Below, one piece after another: positions 37,704-45,831 of a stretch of 64,000 bases of DNA. Under the pieces are notes generated by a model. The model was not told the DNA's origin, ran no database searches, and worked only from the letters and a program-made list of their open reading frames with translations. The stretch is from the NCBI GenBank assembly GCA_000720535.1, contig JOAZ01000003.1:308743-372742 (forward strand), written 5' to 3'. The translations under genes were made by a program, and so were the position numbers. The DNA is from Streptomyces halstedii. Its GTDB lineage: Bacteria > Actinomycetota > Actinomycetes > Streptomycetales > Streptomycetaceae. Position 1 is the stretch's first letter; each line of letters starts with the position of its first letter.

Positions 37704-37891
37704 CCAGGTCGGCCGATCGGTCCCCGTACCCGTTCCCGCTTCCCCTGGGCACCGCTCCGGGCCCCGCCCCGCTCGCCTCGGCGGTGAGCGAGGCGGACGT
37801 GGCGACGGACACGGTCCGGGTCGGCCGGGCGGACGACGGTACGACGGCCCGTATCGGCTTCGCTCCGCCGGAGGCCGGTCACAGCCGCTGA
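37700..37891 (+). CDS. possible small coupled ORF
   Basis: 63 aa starting in an ATGA overlap with the dehydrogenase stop. The sequence (MTRSADRSPYPFPLPLGTAP, ending GFAPPEAGHSR) is Pro-rich and unlike any family I know. The overlap and GC-rich codon positions support translation, but the length and composition are weak evidence. Confidence 0.3.
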   Translation: MTRSADRSPYPFPLPLGTAPGPAPLASAVSEADVATDTVRVGRADDGTTARIGFAPPEAGHSR

Positions 37892-37895
37892 GCGG

Positions 37896-38537
37896 TCAGG
37901 CGTCGGTGCGGATCACCACCGCGAGGGTCCGGGGGCCGTGGACGCCCTCCACACGCTCCAGTTCGATGTCGGAGGTGGCCGAGGGCCCGCTGATCAGGGT
38001 CGTCGGCCGCTCCGGCACCAGACGGGCCACCGCCTCCGGGACGCCGACGACGACCGAGGACAGGTCCACGACGCACACGTGCAGATCGGGCACGAGGGAC
38101 AGGGCCCGGCGGCCTTGGTCCGGCGAACCGTCCAGGAAGATCGTGCCGGTCTCCGCGCAGCTGACCGCCGAGGCGGTCACCACGCCGTCCAGCTCACCCA
38201 GGGCCGGTGCCGGGATGTCGCCGGAGTCGGTCAGGACCTCGCCGTCGTAGGCGTCGAGCCATCGCTCGTCCAGTTGGGCGGGCACCCCGACACGGTGGGC
38301 ACCGCGCTCACGCAGCACCCCGGCGATCACCTCGGCGGTGCGCTCGCGGGTGCAGGTGTGGACCTGTGCCTTGTAGTCGGTGAGCCGGTCGGTCAGGAGC
38401 GCCAGGCGTTCGGCGTCGGGCAGGGTGCGGCCGGTGCGATAGGCACGGGGGACGGTGGTGGCGGGCGCGGGCGCGGGCGCGAGGGCCAGGGCGTCCCGGA
38501 TCCTGCCGAGCACCGTGTCACGGGCGGTCGCGGTCAC
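37896..38537 (-). CDS. lutC: lactate utilization protein LutC
   Basis: 213 aa LutC/YkgG-family protein. Family segments are VTASAVSCAETGTIFLDGSP and VCVVDLSSVVVGVPEAVARL followed by LISGPSATSDIELERVEGVH. With LutA and LutB it oxidises L-lactate to pyruvate. The start is a GTG at 38537 overlapping the lutB stop (GTGA). Confidence 0.92.
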   Translation of the reverse strand: MTATARDTVLGRIRDALALAPAPAPATTVPRAYRTGRTLPDAERLALLTDRLTDYKAQVHTCTRERTAEVIAGVLRERGAHRVGVPAQLDERWLDAYDGEVLTDSGDIPAPALGELDGVVTASAVSCAETGTIFLDGSPDQGRRALSLVPDLHVCVVDLSSVVVGVPEAVARLVPERPTTLISGPSATSDIELERVEGVHGPRTLAVVIRTDA

Positions 38538-40234
38538 TGCCCCTCCTGGTGGTCGCCCTCGGTCAGGTCGTCGGCGGTGCGGTCGCCGTCGGTCCGTTCA
38601 GCGTCGGTCCGTTCGCCGCCGGTCCGGTTGTCGGCAGTCCGGTCACCGCTGGTCCAGTCGTCCGCGGTCCGGTTGTCGGCAGTCCGTTCACCGCCGGTCC
38701 GGTCGTCGGCAGTGCGGCGGGCGCCTTCCTCGGCGGCGGCCCGCATGGTGGCCGCGCCCTCGGCCGAGGCCAGCCAGGAGCGGAACGACCGCGTGGGCGG
38801 GGCGGCGGTGTCGCGGCTGTCGCTCCAGCCGTCCAGCGGGGCGGGCAGACGGGAGATGGTCCGGTCACGTCCGCCGACGCCGACCGCCCTACTGAGGGAG
38901 GCGGCCTTCTGGACGGCCGTGTACAGCTTCGGGTTCCTCATCACCGTGGCGGCGGCCTTCATCGCCAGCTTCTCCGCGGTGGTACCGGCCTGTTCGGTGT
39001 TCTGGTGGCGCAGTTCCACGAGCAGCGACGGGATGTCGATCTTGACGGGGCAGGCGTCGAAGCAGGCGCCGCACAGGCTGGAGGCGTACGGCAGCGAGCT
39101 GTTGGGGTCGTCCTTCGCCGCGTGCATCCCGGCGAGCTGCGGAGTGAGGACCGCGCCGATGGGGCCGGGGTAGGTCGATCCGTAGGCGTGGCCGCCGGCC
39201 CGTTCGTACACCGGGCAGACGTTGAGGCAGGCGGAACAGCGGATGCAGTCGAGGGCTTCCCGGCCGATCCGGTCGGCGAGCGCGGCGGTCCGGCCGTTGT
39301 CGAGGAGGACGAGGTGGAAGTCCTGGGGCCCGTCACCGGGTGTCACCCCGGTCCACATCGAGGTGTAGGGGTTCATCCGTTCGCCGGTCGAGGAGCGCGG
39401 CAGCAGTTGGAGGAAGACCTCCAAGTCCTGGTAGCGGGGCAGCACCTTCTCAATGCCCATGACGGTGATGAGGGTGTCGGGCAGGGTGAGGCACATCCGG
39501 CCGTTGCCCTCCGACTCGACGACGGACAGCGTGCCGGTCTCCGCGATACCGAAGTTGGCACCGGAGACGGCCACCCTGGTCGTCATGAACTTCTCGCGCA
39601 GATAGGCACGGGCAGCGGCGGCGAGGTGCGCGGGCACGTTGTCGAGGCCCGGATCGACACCGGGGATGTGGTCGAGGAAGATCTGCCGGATCTCGTCGCG
39701 GTTGCGGTGGATCGCGGGGACCAGGATGTGCGAGGGCCTGTCGTGGGCGAGCTGCACGATCAGTTCGGCGAGGTCGGTCTCGTACGGTGTGATGCCGGCC
39801 GATTCGAGGTGTTCGTTGAGGCCGGTCTCCTGGGTGGCCATCGACTTGACCTTGATGACGTCACTGCTGCCGGTCGCCCGGACGAGCCGGGTGACGATCT
39901 CGTTGGCCTCCACGCCGTCGCGTGCCCAGTGGACGGTTCCGCCGCGTTCGGTGACCTTCCGCTCCAGCCGCTCCAGGAGTTCCGGCAGCCGGTTCATGGT
40001 GTCGGTCTTGATCGCGGCCCCGGCGTCCCGCAGCTCCTCCCAGTCGGGGAGTTCGCCGGTGACGGCGATGCGCTTGGCGCGGATGGTGTGGGTGGCGCGC
40101 CCGAGGTTGCGGCGCAGCTGTTCGTTGCGCAGCTCGTCGTGGGCAGCCTGGGGGAACGTCCGCTCGCCGCGCAGGTTGCCCGTTCCGTACGGGGAACGGG
40201 GCGGGGTGGCGGGCATGCCGAGGAACGTGCTCAT
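38534..40234 (-). CDS. lutB: lactate utilization iron-sulfur protein LutB with repeat tail
   Basis: 566 aa, some 70 residues longer than usual. The core has the LutB N-terminal domain (KVKSMATQETGLNEHLESAG, GIAETGTLSVVESEGNGR) and two 4Fe-4S motifs (CIRCSACLNVCPVY and CGACFDACPVKID). The last 60 residues are a low-complexity tail of five-residue units (RTADN, RTGGE, RTADD) after EGARRTADD. The ATG at 40234 overlaps lutA (ATGA). The tail is encoded by a degenerate 15-bp repeat and is probably dispensable. Confidence 0.92.
   Translation of the reverse strand: MSTFLGMPATPPRSPYGTGNLRGERTFPQAAHDELRNEQLRRNLGRATHTIRAKRIAVTGELPDWEELRDAGAAIKTDTMNRLPELLERLERKVTERGGTVHWARDGVEANEIVTRLVRATGSSDVIKVKSMATQETGLNEHLESAGITPYETDLAELIVQLAHDRPSHILVPAIHRNRDEIRQIFLDHIPGVDPGLDNVPAHLAAAARAYLREKFMTTRVAVSGANFGIAETGTLSVVESEGNGRMCLTLPDTLITVMGIEKVLPRYQDLEVFLQLLPRSSTGERMNPYTSMWTGVTPGDGPQDFHLVLLDNGRTAALADRIGREALDCIRCSACLNVCPVYERAGGHAYGSTYPGPIGAVLTPQLAGMHAAKDDPNSSLPYASSLCGACFDACPVKIDIPSLLVELRHQNTEQAGTTAEKLAMKAAATVMRNPKLYTAVQKAASLSRAVGVGGRDRTISRLPAPLDGWSDSRDTAAPPTRSFRSWLASAEGAATMRAAAEEGARRTADDRTGGERTADNRTADDWTSGDRTADNRTGGERTDAERTDGDRTADDLTEGDHQEGQ
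38567..38716. repeat. degenerate 15-bp repeats encoding the LutB tail
   Basis: Ten or so units related to GTCGGCAGTCCGGTC in tandem at the 3' end of lutB. On the coding strand they give the RTADx/RTGGE pentapeptide series. Confidence 0.75.
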
Positions 40235-40998
40235 CGGGCGGCCTCCGTCAGGGCGAACGGCGCGGTGCGGGTGGATCCGAGGATCTGGGCGAGGTGCAGC
40301 GTGCGCGTGCCGGACCTGATGCGGGAGAGTCCGCCGCCGATGTGCATCAGGCAGGAGGAGTCTCCGGCCGTGCACATCTCGGCTCCGGTGGACAGGACGT
40401 TGCGCATCTTGTCCTGGAGCATCGCGGTGGACGTGTCGGCGTTCTTCACGGCGAAGGTGCCGCCGAATCCGCAGCAGGCGTCCGCCTCGGGCAGCTCGAC
40501 GAGGTCGATCGCCTCGACAGCGCGCAGCAGCCGCAGCGGCTTGTCACCGACCCGGAGCATCCGCAGGGAGTGGCAGGTGGGGTGGTAGGTGACGCGGTGC
40601 GGGAAGTGGGCGCCGACCTCGGTGACGCCGAGGACGTCGACCAGGAGTTCGGAGAGTTCGTACGTCTTGGCCTTGACGGTGGCGACCTGGGCCCGCAGCG
40701 CGGCGTCACCGTACCGCTCGGCGACGATCTCGTGCTGGTGGCGGACCGAACCGGCGCACGAGCCGGACGGCATGACGACGGCGTCGATCGACGCGTCACC
40801 GAACTGCTCCGCGAAGTTGCGCACCAGCGGGACGGGCTCGCGCTGGTAGCCGGTGTTGACGTGCATCTGACCGCAGCAGGTCTGGCCCGGTGGGAACACC
40901 ACGTCGTGGCCCAGACGGGCGAGCAGGACGGCGGTGGATTTCACCGCCTCGGGGAAGAGCGTGTCTCCCAGACAGGTGGCGAAGAGTCCGATGCGCAT
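40231..40998 (-). CDS. lutA: lactate utilization Fe-S protein LutA
   Basis: 255 aa with two CCG (cysteine-rich) domains typical of LutA/GlpC: PGQTCCGQMHVNTG and ADACCGFGGTFAVK, plus FATCLGDTLFPEA and MPSGSCAGSVRH. First gene of lutABC. The ATG at 40998 is chosen over an upstream in-frame start because GGGAGGCC is just upstream; the longer form would read through the operator. Confidence 0.93.
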   Translation of the reverse strand: MRIGLFATCLGDTLFPEAVKSTAVLLARLGHDVVFPPGQTCCGQMHVNTGYQREPVPLVRNFAEQFGDASIDAVVMPSGSCAGSVRHQHEIVAERYGDAALRAQVATVKAKTYELSELLVDVLGVTEVGAHFPHRVTYHPTCHSLRMLRVGDKPLRLLRAVEAIDLVELPEADACCGFGGTFAVKNADTSTAMLQDKMRNVLSTGAEMCTAGDSSCLMHIGGGLSRIRSGTRTLHLAQILGSTRTAPFALTEAAR

Positions 40999-41017
40999 GG
41001 GGCCTCCCCGATGATGA

Positions 41018-41032
41018 TGTGGTCTGACCATA
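41018..41032. promoter_or_regulatory. GntR/FCD operator before lutA
   Basis: TGTGGTCTGACCATA, core TGGTC-N-GACCA, 20-35 bp upstream of the lutA ATG. The same core is at 42132-42146 before the GntR gene. FadR/LldR-type regulators bind TGGTnnnACCA-like palindromes. Repression released by lactate is the likely mode. Confidence 0.75.
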
Positions 41033-41213
41033 CTATCCTCCGTCCATTTCGGGAAGCGTGTGCATGCGTGTCGGAGAGAGAGATGTGCGTGTGTGCCGGA
41101 GAGAGCTGGGCCGGCTTGCCGCAGAAGCGGGACGCGCGGGACGTGCGCGACGTGCGCGATCAGCCTTCCTCACCACCCGGCCCGGTCCGGGTGACACACA
41201 CGCCCGCCCGCAC

Positions 41214-41258
41214 GCGCGAAAGGGGGCCGGCGCTTGTCGCACCGGCCCCCTTTCGCGC
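41214..41258. terminator. bidirectional 17-bp hairpin after the GntR gene
   Basis: GCGCGAAAGGGGGCCGG (41214-41230) pairs perfectly with CCGGCCCCCTTTCGCGC (41242-41258), loop 11 nt. It starts 7 bp beyond the GntR stop. The rest of 41043-41213 shows no gene, only short direct repeats such as GACGTGCGCGA. Confidence 0.85.
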
Positions 41259-41264
41259 GGGGCG

Positions 41265-42077
41265 TCACCGACCCCCGGCCCGCCCGTCGTCGGCTGCGGT
41301 GTCGGAGGTGTCGGAGGTGTCGGCGGGGTCCGTGGTGTCCGTGGTGTCCGTGGGGTGGGTCTCGTCGATCAGGGTGCCGTGGAAGCCGCGGATGTGGACC
41401 TCCACCAGGTCGGCCGCCTCCTCGCCGCGTCCGGCGCGGACCAGGGCGAGCAACTCCGTGTGCTGGGCGTTGAGTGCGGCGGCGGTCGCCGCCCAGTCCT
41501 CCGCCGCTTCGAGCGCCCGCAGGATCAGGGGCCGTACGGACTCGCGCACCGCGGCGGTCAGCGTGGAGGTGAGGGCGTTGCCGGAACTGTGCGCGATCTG
41601 GACGTGGAACCTGGTGTCCAGCTCGTTGAACTCCTCCGGCGGGACGCCCGGTCGCGTCATACGGGCGAGCAGCTCCGCCGCCTCGTCCAGATCGGCCGGT
41701 GCGGCCTGCCGGGCCGCGGCGGCGAAGCTGGAGCGCTCCAGTGCGACCCGCGCCTCCAGCACGTCGTGCAGGCTGTAACTGCCGAGCGCGAAGTGCAGGC
41801 GCAGCAGGCGGCCCAGGGCGTCGTCCGGGTTGCGCACGATCCGCGCCCCGGCGTCCGGGCCCCGGCCGGGCTGCGCGACCAGCACACCGATCGTCTCCAG
41901 CACCCGCAGCGCCTCCCGCAGCGCGGAACGGCTCACGCCGAAGACGGGGGCGAGCTCCCGCTCGGGCGGCAGCCGGTCACCCGCCCTGAGCTTTCCGGCG
42001 AACACCTGCTCCTCGATGCTCTGGAGCACCAGCTCATGGGTCCGCGACTGCCGCACGGGCTGCCACTCGACGGGCAT
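41265..42077 (-). CDS. GntR-family (FCD) regulator of lutABC
   Basis: 270 aa. The winged helix is RLPPERELAPVFGVSRSALR (about 35-60), followed by an FCD domain with metal-ligand-like residues (LHDVLEARVALE, FHVQIAHSSGNALTSTL, HTELLALVRAG, HIRGFH). The C-terminal 30 residues are acidic Thr/Asp/Ser repeats (DTTDTTDPADTSDTSD). It is upstream of and parallel to lutA, and matched operators stand at both promoters, indicating autoregulation and control of lactate oxidation. Confidence 0.9.
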   Translation of the reverse strand: MPVEWQPVRQSRTHELVLQSIEEQVFAGKLRAGDRLPPERELAPVFGVSRSALREALRVLETIGVLVAQPGRGPDAGARIVRNPDDALGRLLRLHFALGSYSLHDVLEARVALERSSFAAAARQAAPADLDEAAELLARMTRPGVPPEEFNELDTRFHVQIAHSSGNALTSTLTAAVRESVRPLILRALEAAEDWAATAAALNAQHTELLALVRAGRGEEAADLVEVHIRGFHGTLIDETHPTDTTDTTDPADTSDTSDTAADDGRAGGR

Positions 42078-42131
42078 CCGCTACTCCCTGGTCCGGCCGA
42101 TACGCATGGGCCGACTATGGCACACATGAGA

Positions 42132-42146
42132 TGTGGTCGGACCACA
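42132..42146. promoter_or_regulatory. GntR/FCD operator before its own gene
   Basis: TGTGGTCGGACCACA, a perfect 15-bp palindrome with a central G, 55 bp upstream of the GntR ATG. It shares TGTGGTC-N-GACCA with the lutA site. The following 42147-42353 has no supported gene. Confidence 0.8.
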
Positions 42147-42353
42147 CAAGGGCCGGCCCCTGCATCCGCCGCCGGAAACGGGACAGCAGGCCGAAGGCGA
42201 CTGCCGGAACCGGACAAGACGGCCGCAAGTCGCCCTCGGAAAGGCGGGGGCGGACAGGGGACGGCCCGGAGCCGCTCCCGTGCGGGAGGGACTCCGGGCC
42301 GTGGGGACGCGCGCCGCGCGGCGGACGGGGGATCCTCGCGAGGGGGCGCGCTC

Positions 42354-42659
42354 TCAGGGTGCGGGCAGATGCCGGGCGCCACCGCCACGACGGCGGGGGC
42401 CACGACGGCGCCGGTCCGGGTCGAACAGCTGGGCGGCCGCTCCGGCCACCACGAGACCCGCGGCGATCAGCAGTCCGTCACCGATGGCGATACCGACCCC
42501 GAGCGCGCCGAGTCCGACGACGAGCCACAGCCAGAGGTGGCCGTTGCGGCGTCGGCGCGGGACGCGGGGGGTCTCCGGGACCGTGGCTCCGGGGCCGGCC
42601 GGGCTCTCCCGGTCGGGCAGGTCCTCGTGAGCGCGCAGCCTCTCGTCCTGGTAGGTCAT
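42354..42659 (-). CDS. small membrane protein
   Basis: 101 aa. A hydrophilic N-terminus (MTYQDERLRAHEDLPDRESP), one or two hydrophobic helices (LWLWLVVGLGALGVGIAIG and LLIAAGLVVAGAAAQLF) and an Arg-rich tail. The ATG at 42659 has GGAGGGAGAGG upstream, a strong ribosome binding site. Family unknown. Divergent from the sensor kinase gene. Confidence 0.65.
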   Translation of the reverse strand: MTYQDERLRAHEDLPDRESPAGPGATVPETPRVPRRRRNGHLWLWLVVGLGALGVGIAIGDGLLIAAGLVVAGAAAQLFDPDRRRRGPRRRGGGARHLPAP

Positions 42660-42889
42660 GTGCCTCTCCCTCCCTCTGGGAAACCGCCGGGGCCACCGGA
42701 CTGTCCATGCTCCTCCGAGGGCCCCGTCCCGGACCATCGGTGCCAACACCCATATACGGGGGTGCCGACCATGCAGACGGGCACACCGGTGGACCCGGCG
42801 GGGCGGAGACGCTCGCACCGGCCATAGTGGAGGCAGCCGTCTGCCCGCACAACCATGAACCGCACAACCATGAAGGAGACACCGCGGCC

Positions 42890-43897
42890 TTGTCCCTGTT
42901 CTGGCGAATCTTCCTGCTCAACGCCGCGGTCCTGGTCGCGGCGGGTGCCCTGCTCCTGCTCGGACCGATCACCGTGTCGGCCCCGGTGGTCCTGACCGAG
43001 GCCCTGATCCTGGCGGGCGGCATCGCCGCGATGCTGGGTGCCAACGCCATGCTGCTCAGGCTCGGGCTCGCCCCGCTCCAGCGGGTCACCCGGGCGATGA
43101 CGACCACCGACCTCCTGAGCCCCCGCCCGCGCCCTGAGGTCGCCGGGCACGGAGAGATCGCGGATCTGATCGAGACGTTCAACAGCATGCTCGACCGGCT
43201 GGAGGCGGAGCGCGCGACCAGCAGCGCCCGCGCGTTGTGGGCGCAGGAGGCCGAACGCCGCCGGGTCGCGCAGGAACTGCACGACGAGGTCGGTCAGACG
43301 CTGACGGCTGTGCTCCTCGAACTGAAGCGCGTGACCCGGCACGCCCCGGACCCGCTGCGGGAGGAACTGGCCCATGTGCAGGAGATCACCCGGGGCAGCC
43401 TGGACGAGATCCGCCGGATCGCCCGCCGGCTGCGTCCCGGGGTGCTGGAGGAACTGGGGCTGGTCAGCGCCCTGACGGCCTTGACCACCGAGACGCCGAC
43501 CCCCAACAGGCTCACGGTCAGGCGGCACATGGAGAAGGACCTCCCCGAACTCGGCCAGGAGGCCGAGCTGGTCGTCTACCGCATCGCCCAGGAATGCCTC
43601 ACCAACACCGTGCGGCACGCCGGGGCGACGCTGCTCGAACTCTCCCTGCGCCGTAGCCCGTGCGGCGTGGAGCTGCGTATCCGTGACAACGGCCGCGGTC
43701 TCGGGGACGCCCCCGAGGGCGCGGGGTTGCGCGGCATGCGTGAACGCGCCCTGCTCATCGGGGCGGGGCTCACCTTCGGCACCGCTCCCGGGGGCGGCAC
43801 GGACGTACGCCTCGACGTGCCCGTACCGGACCTCGACACAGCCGCAGCGGCACCGGCACCGGACCACGACGTGGACGTACAGAACGGAAGCGCCTGA
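42890..43897 (+). CDS. NarL-type sensor histidine kinase
   Basis: 335 aa from the TTG at 42890 with AAGGAG 11 nt upstream; a GTG at 42827 in frame is an alternative. Two N-terminal helices (IFLLNAAVLVAAGALLLL, VVLTEALILAGGIAAMLGAN), a HAMP-like linker, a HisKA_3 domain with phospho-acceptor H131 in VAQELHDEVGQTL, and an HATPase with NTVRHAG and DNGRGLG. It phosphorylates the response regulator encoded 2 bp downstream. The signal is unknown. Confidence 0.88.
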   Translation: MSLFWRIFLLNAAVLVAAGALLLLGPITVSAPVVLTEALILAGGIAAMLGANAMLLRLGLAPLQRVTRAMTTTDLLSPRPRPEVAGHGEIADLIETFNSMLDRLEAERATSSARALWAQEAERRRVAQELHDEVGQTLTAVLLELKRVTRHAPDPLREELAHVQEITRGSLDEIRRIARRLRPGVLEELGLVSALTALTTETPTPNRLTVRRHMEKDLPELGQEAELVVYRIAQECLTNTVRHAGATLLELSLRRSPCGVELRIRDNGRGLGDAPEGAGLRGMRERALLIGAGLTFGTAPGGGTDVRLDVPVPDLDTAAAAPAPDHDVDVQNGSA

Positions 43898-43899
43898 TC

Positions 43900-44577
43900 A
43901 TGCCTCACACCCCGACCACCGAACCCGCCGGGAAGACCCGCATCCTGCTCGCCGACGACCACGCCCTGGTCCGCCGGGGCGTGCGGCTCATCCTCGACGG
44001 CGAGCCGGATCTCCAGGTCGTCGCCGAGGCGGGTGACGGGGCCGAGGCCATCGAGAAGGCCCGCTCCACCCGGCCCGACCTGGCCGTACTCGACATCGCC
44101 ATGCCCCGCCTGACGGGCCTCCAGGCCGCCCGGGAGCTGTCCCGGACGATGCCGGAGCTGCGCATACTGATGCTGACCATGTACGACAACGAGCAGTATT
44201 TCTTCGAGGCGCTGAAGGTGGGCGCCTCGGGGTTCGTCCTGAAGTCGGTGGCCGACCGGGACCTCGTGGAGGCGTGCCGGGCGGCGATGCGCGACGAGCC
44301 GTTCCTCTACCCGGGCGCGGTCACCGCCCTCATCCGGAACTACCTGGACCGGGTCAGGGACGGCGGCGACGTCCCCGCGCGGGCCATCACCGAGCGCGAG
44401 GAGGAGATCCTCAAGCTGGTCGCCGAGGGCCACTCGTCCAAGGAGATCGCGGGCATGCTCGTGATCAGCGTCAAGACGGTGGAGCGGCACCGGGCCAACC
44501 TGCTCCAGAAGCTCGGGCTCAGGGACCGCCTGGAACTGACCCGGTACGCGATCCGGGCCGGGCTGATCGAGCCGTGA
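43900..44577 (+). CDS. NarL-type response regulator
   Basis: 225 aa. Receiver with D19/D20 (LLADDHALVRRG), phospho-acceptor D65 (LAVLDIAMPRLTG) and Lys in FVLKSVADRD; the C-terminal LuxR HTH is ITEREEEILKLVAEGHSSKE and VKTVERHRANLLQKLGL. Cotranscribed with the sensor kinase. Confidence 0.92.
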   Translation: MPHTPTTEPAGKTRILLADDHALVRRGVRLILDGEPDLQVVAEAGDGAEAIEKARSTRPDLAVLDIAMPRLTGLQAARELSRTMPELRILMLTMYDNEQYFFEALKVGASGFVLKSVADRDLVEACRAAMRDEPFLYPGAVTALIRNYLDRVRDGGDVPARAITEREEEILKLVAEGHSSKEIAGMLVISVKTVERHRANLLQKLGLRDRLELTRYAIRAGLIEP

Positions 44578-44723
44578 CGGGCGCGGGACCGAGCGGGGAC
44601 CGGCGTGGGCGGGGCCGTCACGGGCGCGGAATCGGGCCCTGACCGGCGCGGGCGGGGCCGTCCGCGTCATGAAGAGGCTGTGCGTTTCATACGATTCTCA
44701 CCGAGTGCGCTTACGGTTCTCCC

Positions 44724-45626
44724 GTGACCCAGACGACCCCGCCCGGATGGCATCCAGACCCCGGGCACTCAGGAATCGGCCCTGTCCAGGAACGCTGGTG
44801 GGACGGGAGCCGGTGGACGGACCAGCTCCGCATACCGCCCGCGACCGTCCGGCGCCGCCGGATACGCGTCGGCGCGGGCCTCACCGCCGGTGTCGTGCTG
44901 CTCGCCGCCGTCGGCGGCGGCGCGTATCTGCTGGGTGTCGGCAACTCCGGTGACGGACACGGCACTTCGGCAGCGGAATCGACCCCCTCCGACACGCCGG
45001 GCGGCCCGGACGCACCGGACGGCGGCCGGGGCGGCGGTGGCCAGGACGGCGACGGGCGGAGCCGGGAGATGCCGGGGAGCGAGGACGGGTACGCCACCGA
45101 CCTCGCCAGCGGCATCAGCATCCCGGTACCCGACGGCTGGACCGGGCAGTCGGGCGCGATCGGCGCCGGGGTGACGACCGGCGAGTACGCCTGCCCCGGT
45201 GACGAGAGCCAGAGTTGCGTCCTCGGCGGGGTGTTCTCCGCACCGGCCCAGGCCCTTGAGGTCACCGCGACCACCCCCAAGGCCGCGGCCCAGGAGGACA
45301 TCAAGACCAACGCCGAGCAGTCGTACGGCGAGAAGATCTACGGCGGGATCACCTCCCACGAGCAACTGAAGTCCGAGGCGGTCACCGTGGCCGGCCAGGA
45401 GGGCTACCGGGTGCGCTGGAAGGTGGTGACGAAGAACGGCGACGACGGGTACGTCGAGTCGCTCGCCTTCCCCTCCCCCAACTCCCCGGACTCGCTGATC
45501 GTGATCCGCTCCGGGTTCGACATCAACGACAAGGCGCCGAAGCTCTCCGTACTGGACGACATCACCAAGGGCGTCAAGAAGGCGACGGGCCTGGGATCGG
45601 GCTCGGGCTCGGGCCGGGGCGCCTGA
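44724..45626 (+). CDS. DUF2510 membrane-anchored protein
   Basis: 300 aa. The N-terminal DUF2510 motif is PPGWHPDPGHSG and RWWDGSRWTDQ; one transmembrane helix (GAGLTAGVVLLAAVGGGAYL) is followed by a Gly/Asp-rich linker and an extracellular domain (ASGISIPVPDGWTGQSGAIG, VAGQEGYRVRWKVVTKNGDD). Function unknown. The start is a GTG at 44724. The upstream gap (44578-44723) carries direct repeats of GGGCGCGG type and no gene. Confidence 0.8.
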   Translation: MTQTTPPGWHPDPGHSGIGPVQERWWDGSRWTDQLRIPPATVRRRRIRVGAGLTAGVVLLAAVGGGAYLLGVGNSGDGHGTSAAESTPSDTPGGPDAPDGGRGGGGQDGDGRSREMPGSEDGYATDLASGISIPVPDGWTGQSGAIGAGVTTGEYACPGDESQSCVLGGVFSAPAQALEVTATTPKAAAQEDIKTNAEQSYGEKIYGGITSHEQLKSEAVTVAGQEGYRVRWKVVTKNGDDGYVESLAFPSPNSPDSLIVIRSGFDINDKAPKLSVLDDITKGVKKATGLGSGSGSGRGA

Positions 45627-45659
45627 GCCGGGGCGTACGGGCCGGAACACGGACACCGT

Positions 45660-45693
45660 GGCGGCCGTACCGGTCCACTCCGGTACGGCCGCC
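45660..45693. terminator. 14-bp hairpin between convergent genes
   Basis: GGCGGCCGTACCGG (45660-45673) pairs perfectly with CCGGTACGGCCGCC (45680-45693), loop 6 nt. It stands between the DUF2510 gene and the GAPDH gene, which converge. Confidence 0.8.
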
Positions 45694-45831
45694 GGTGCGT
45701 GGCGGCTCCACCGGCCCGCCGGTACGCCGCGGATCACGATCACGGGTGTGCCGGTGCGTCGCCGGCCCGTCGGCCGGAAGCCCGGCCTGCGGTGGAGCGA
45801 GCCGGGCCGGACCGGGCCGGCCCCGAAAGGA

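Noticed and set aside
37938-40588. Plus-strand open frames opposite lutC and lutB
   Set aside because: They are antisense shadows of the lut genes with repetitive Ser/Arg or Val/Gly products.
43576-44670. Minus-strand frame opposite the response regulator
   Set aside because: Composition is typical of antisense GC3 shadows; the plus strand encodes a standard response regulator with all key residues.
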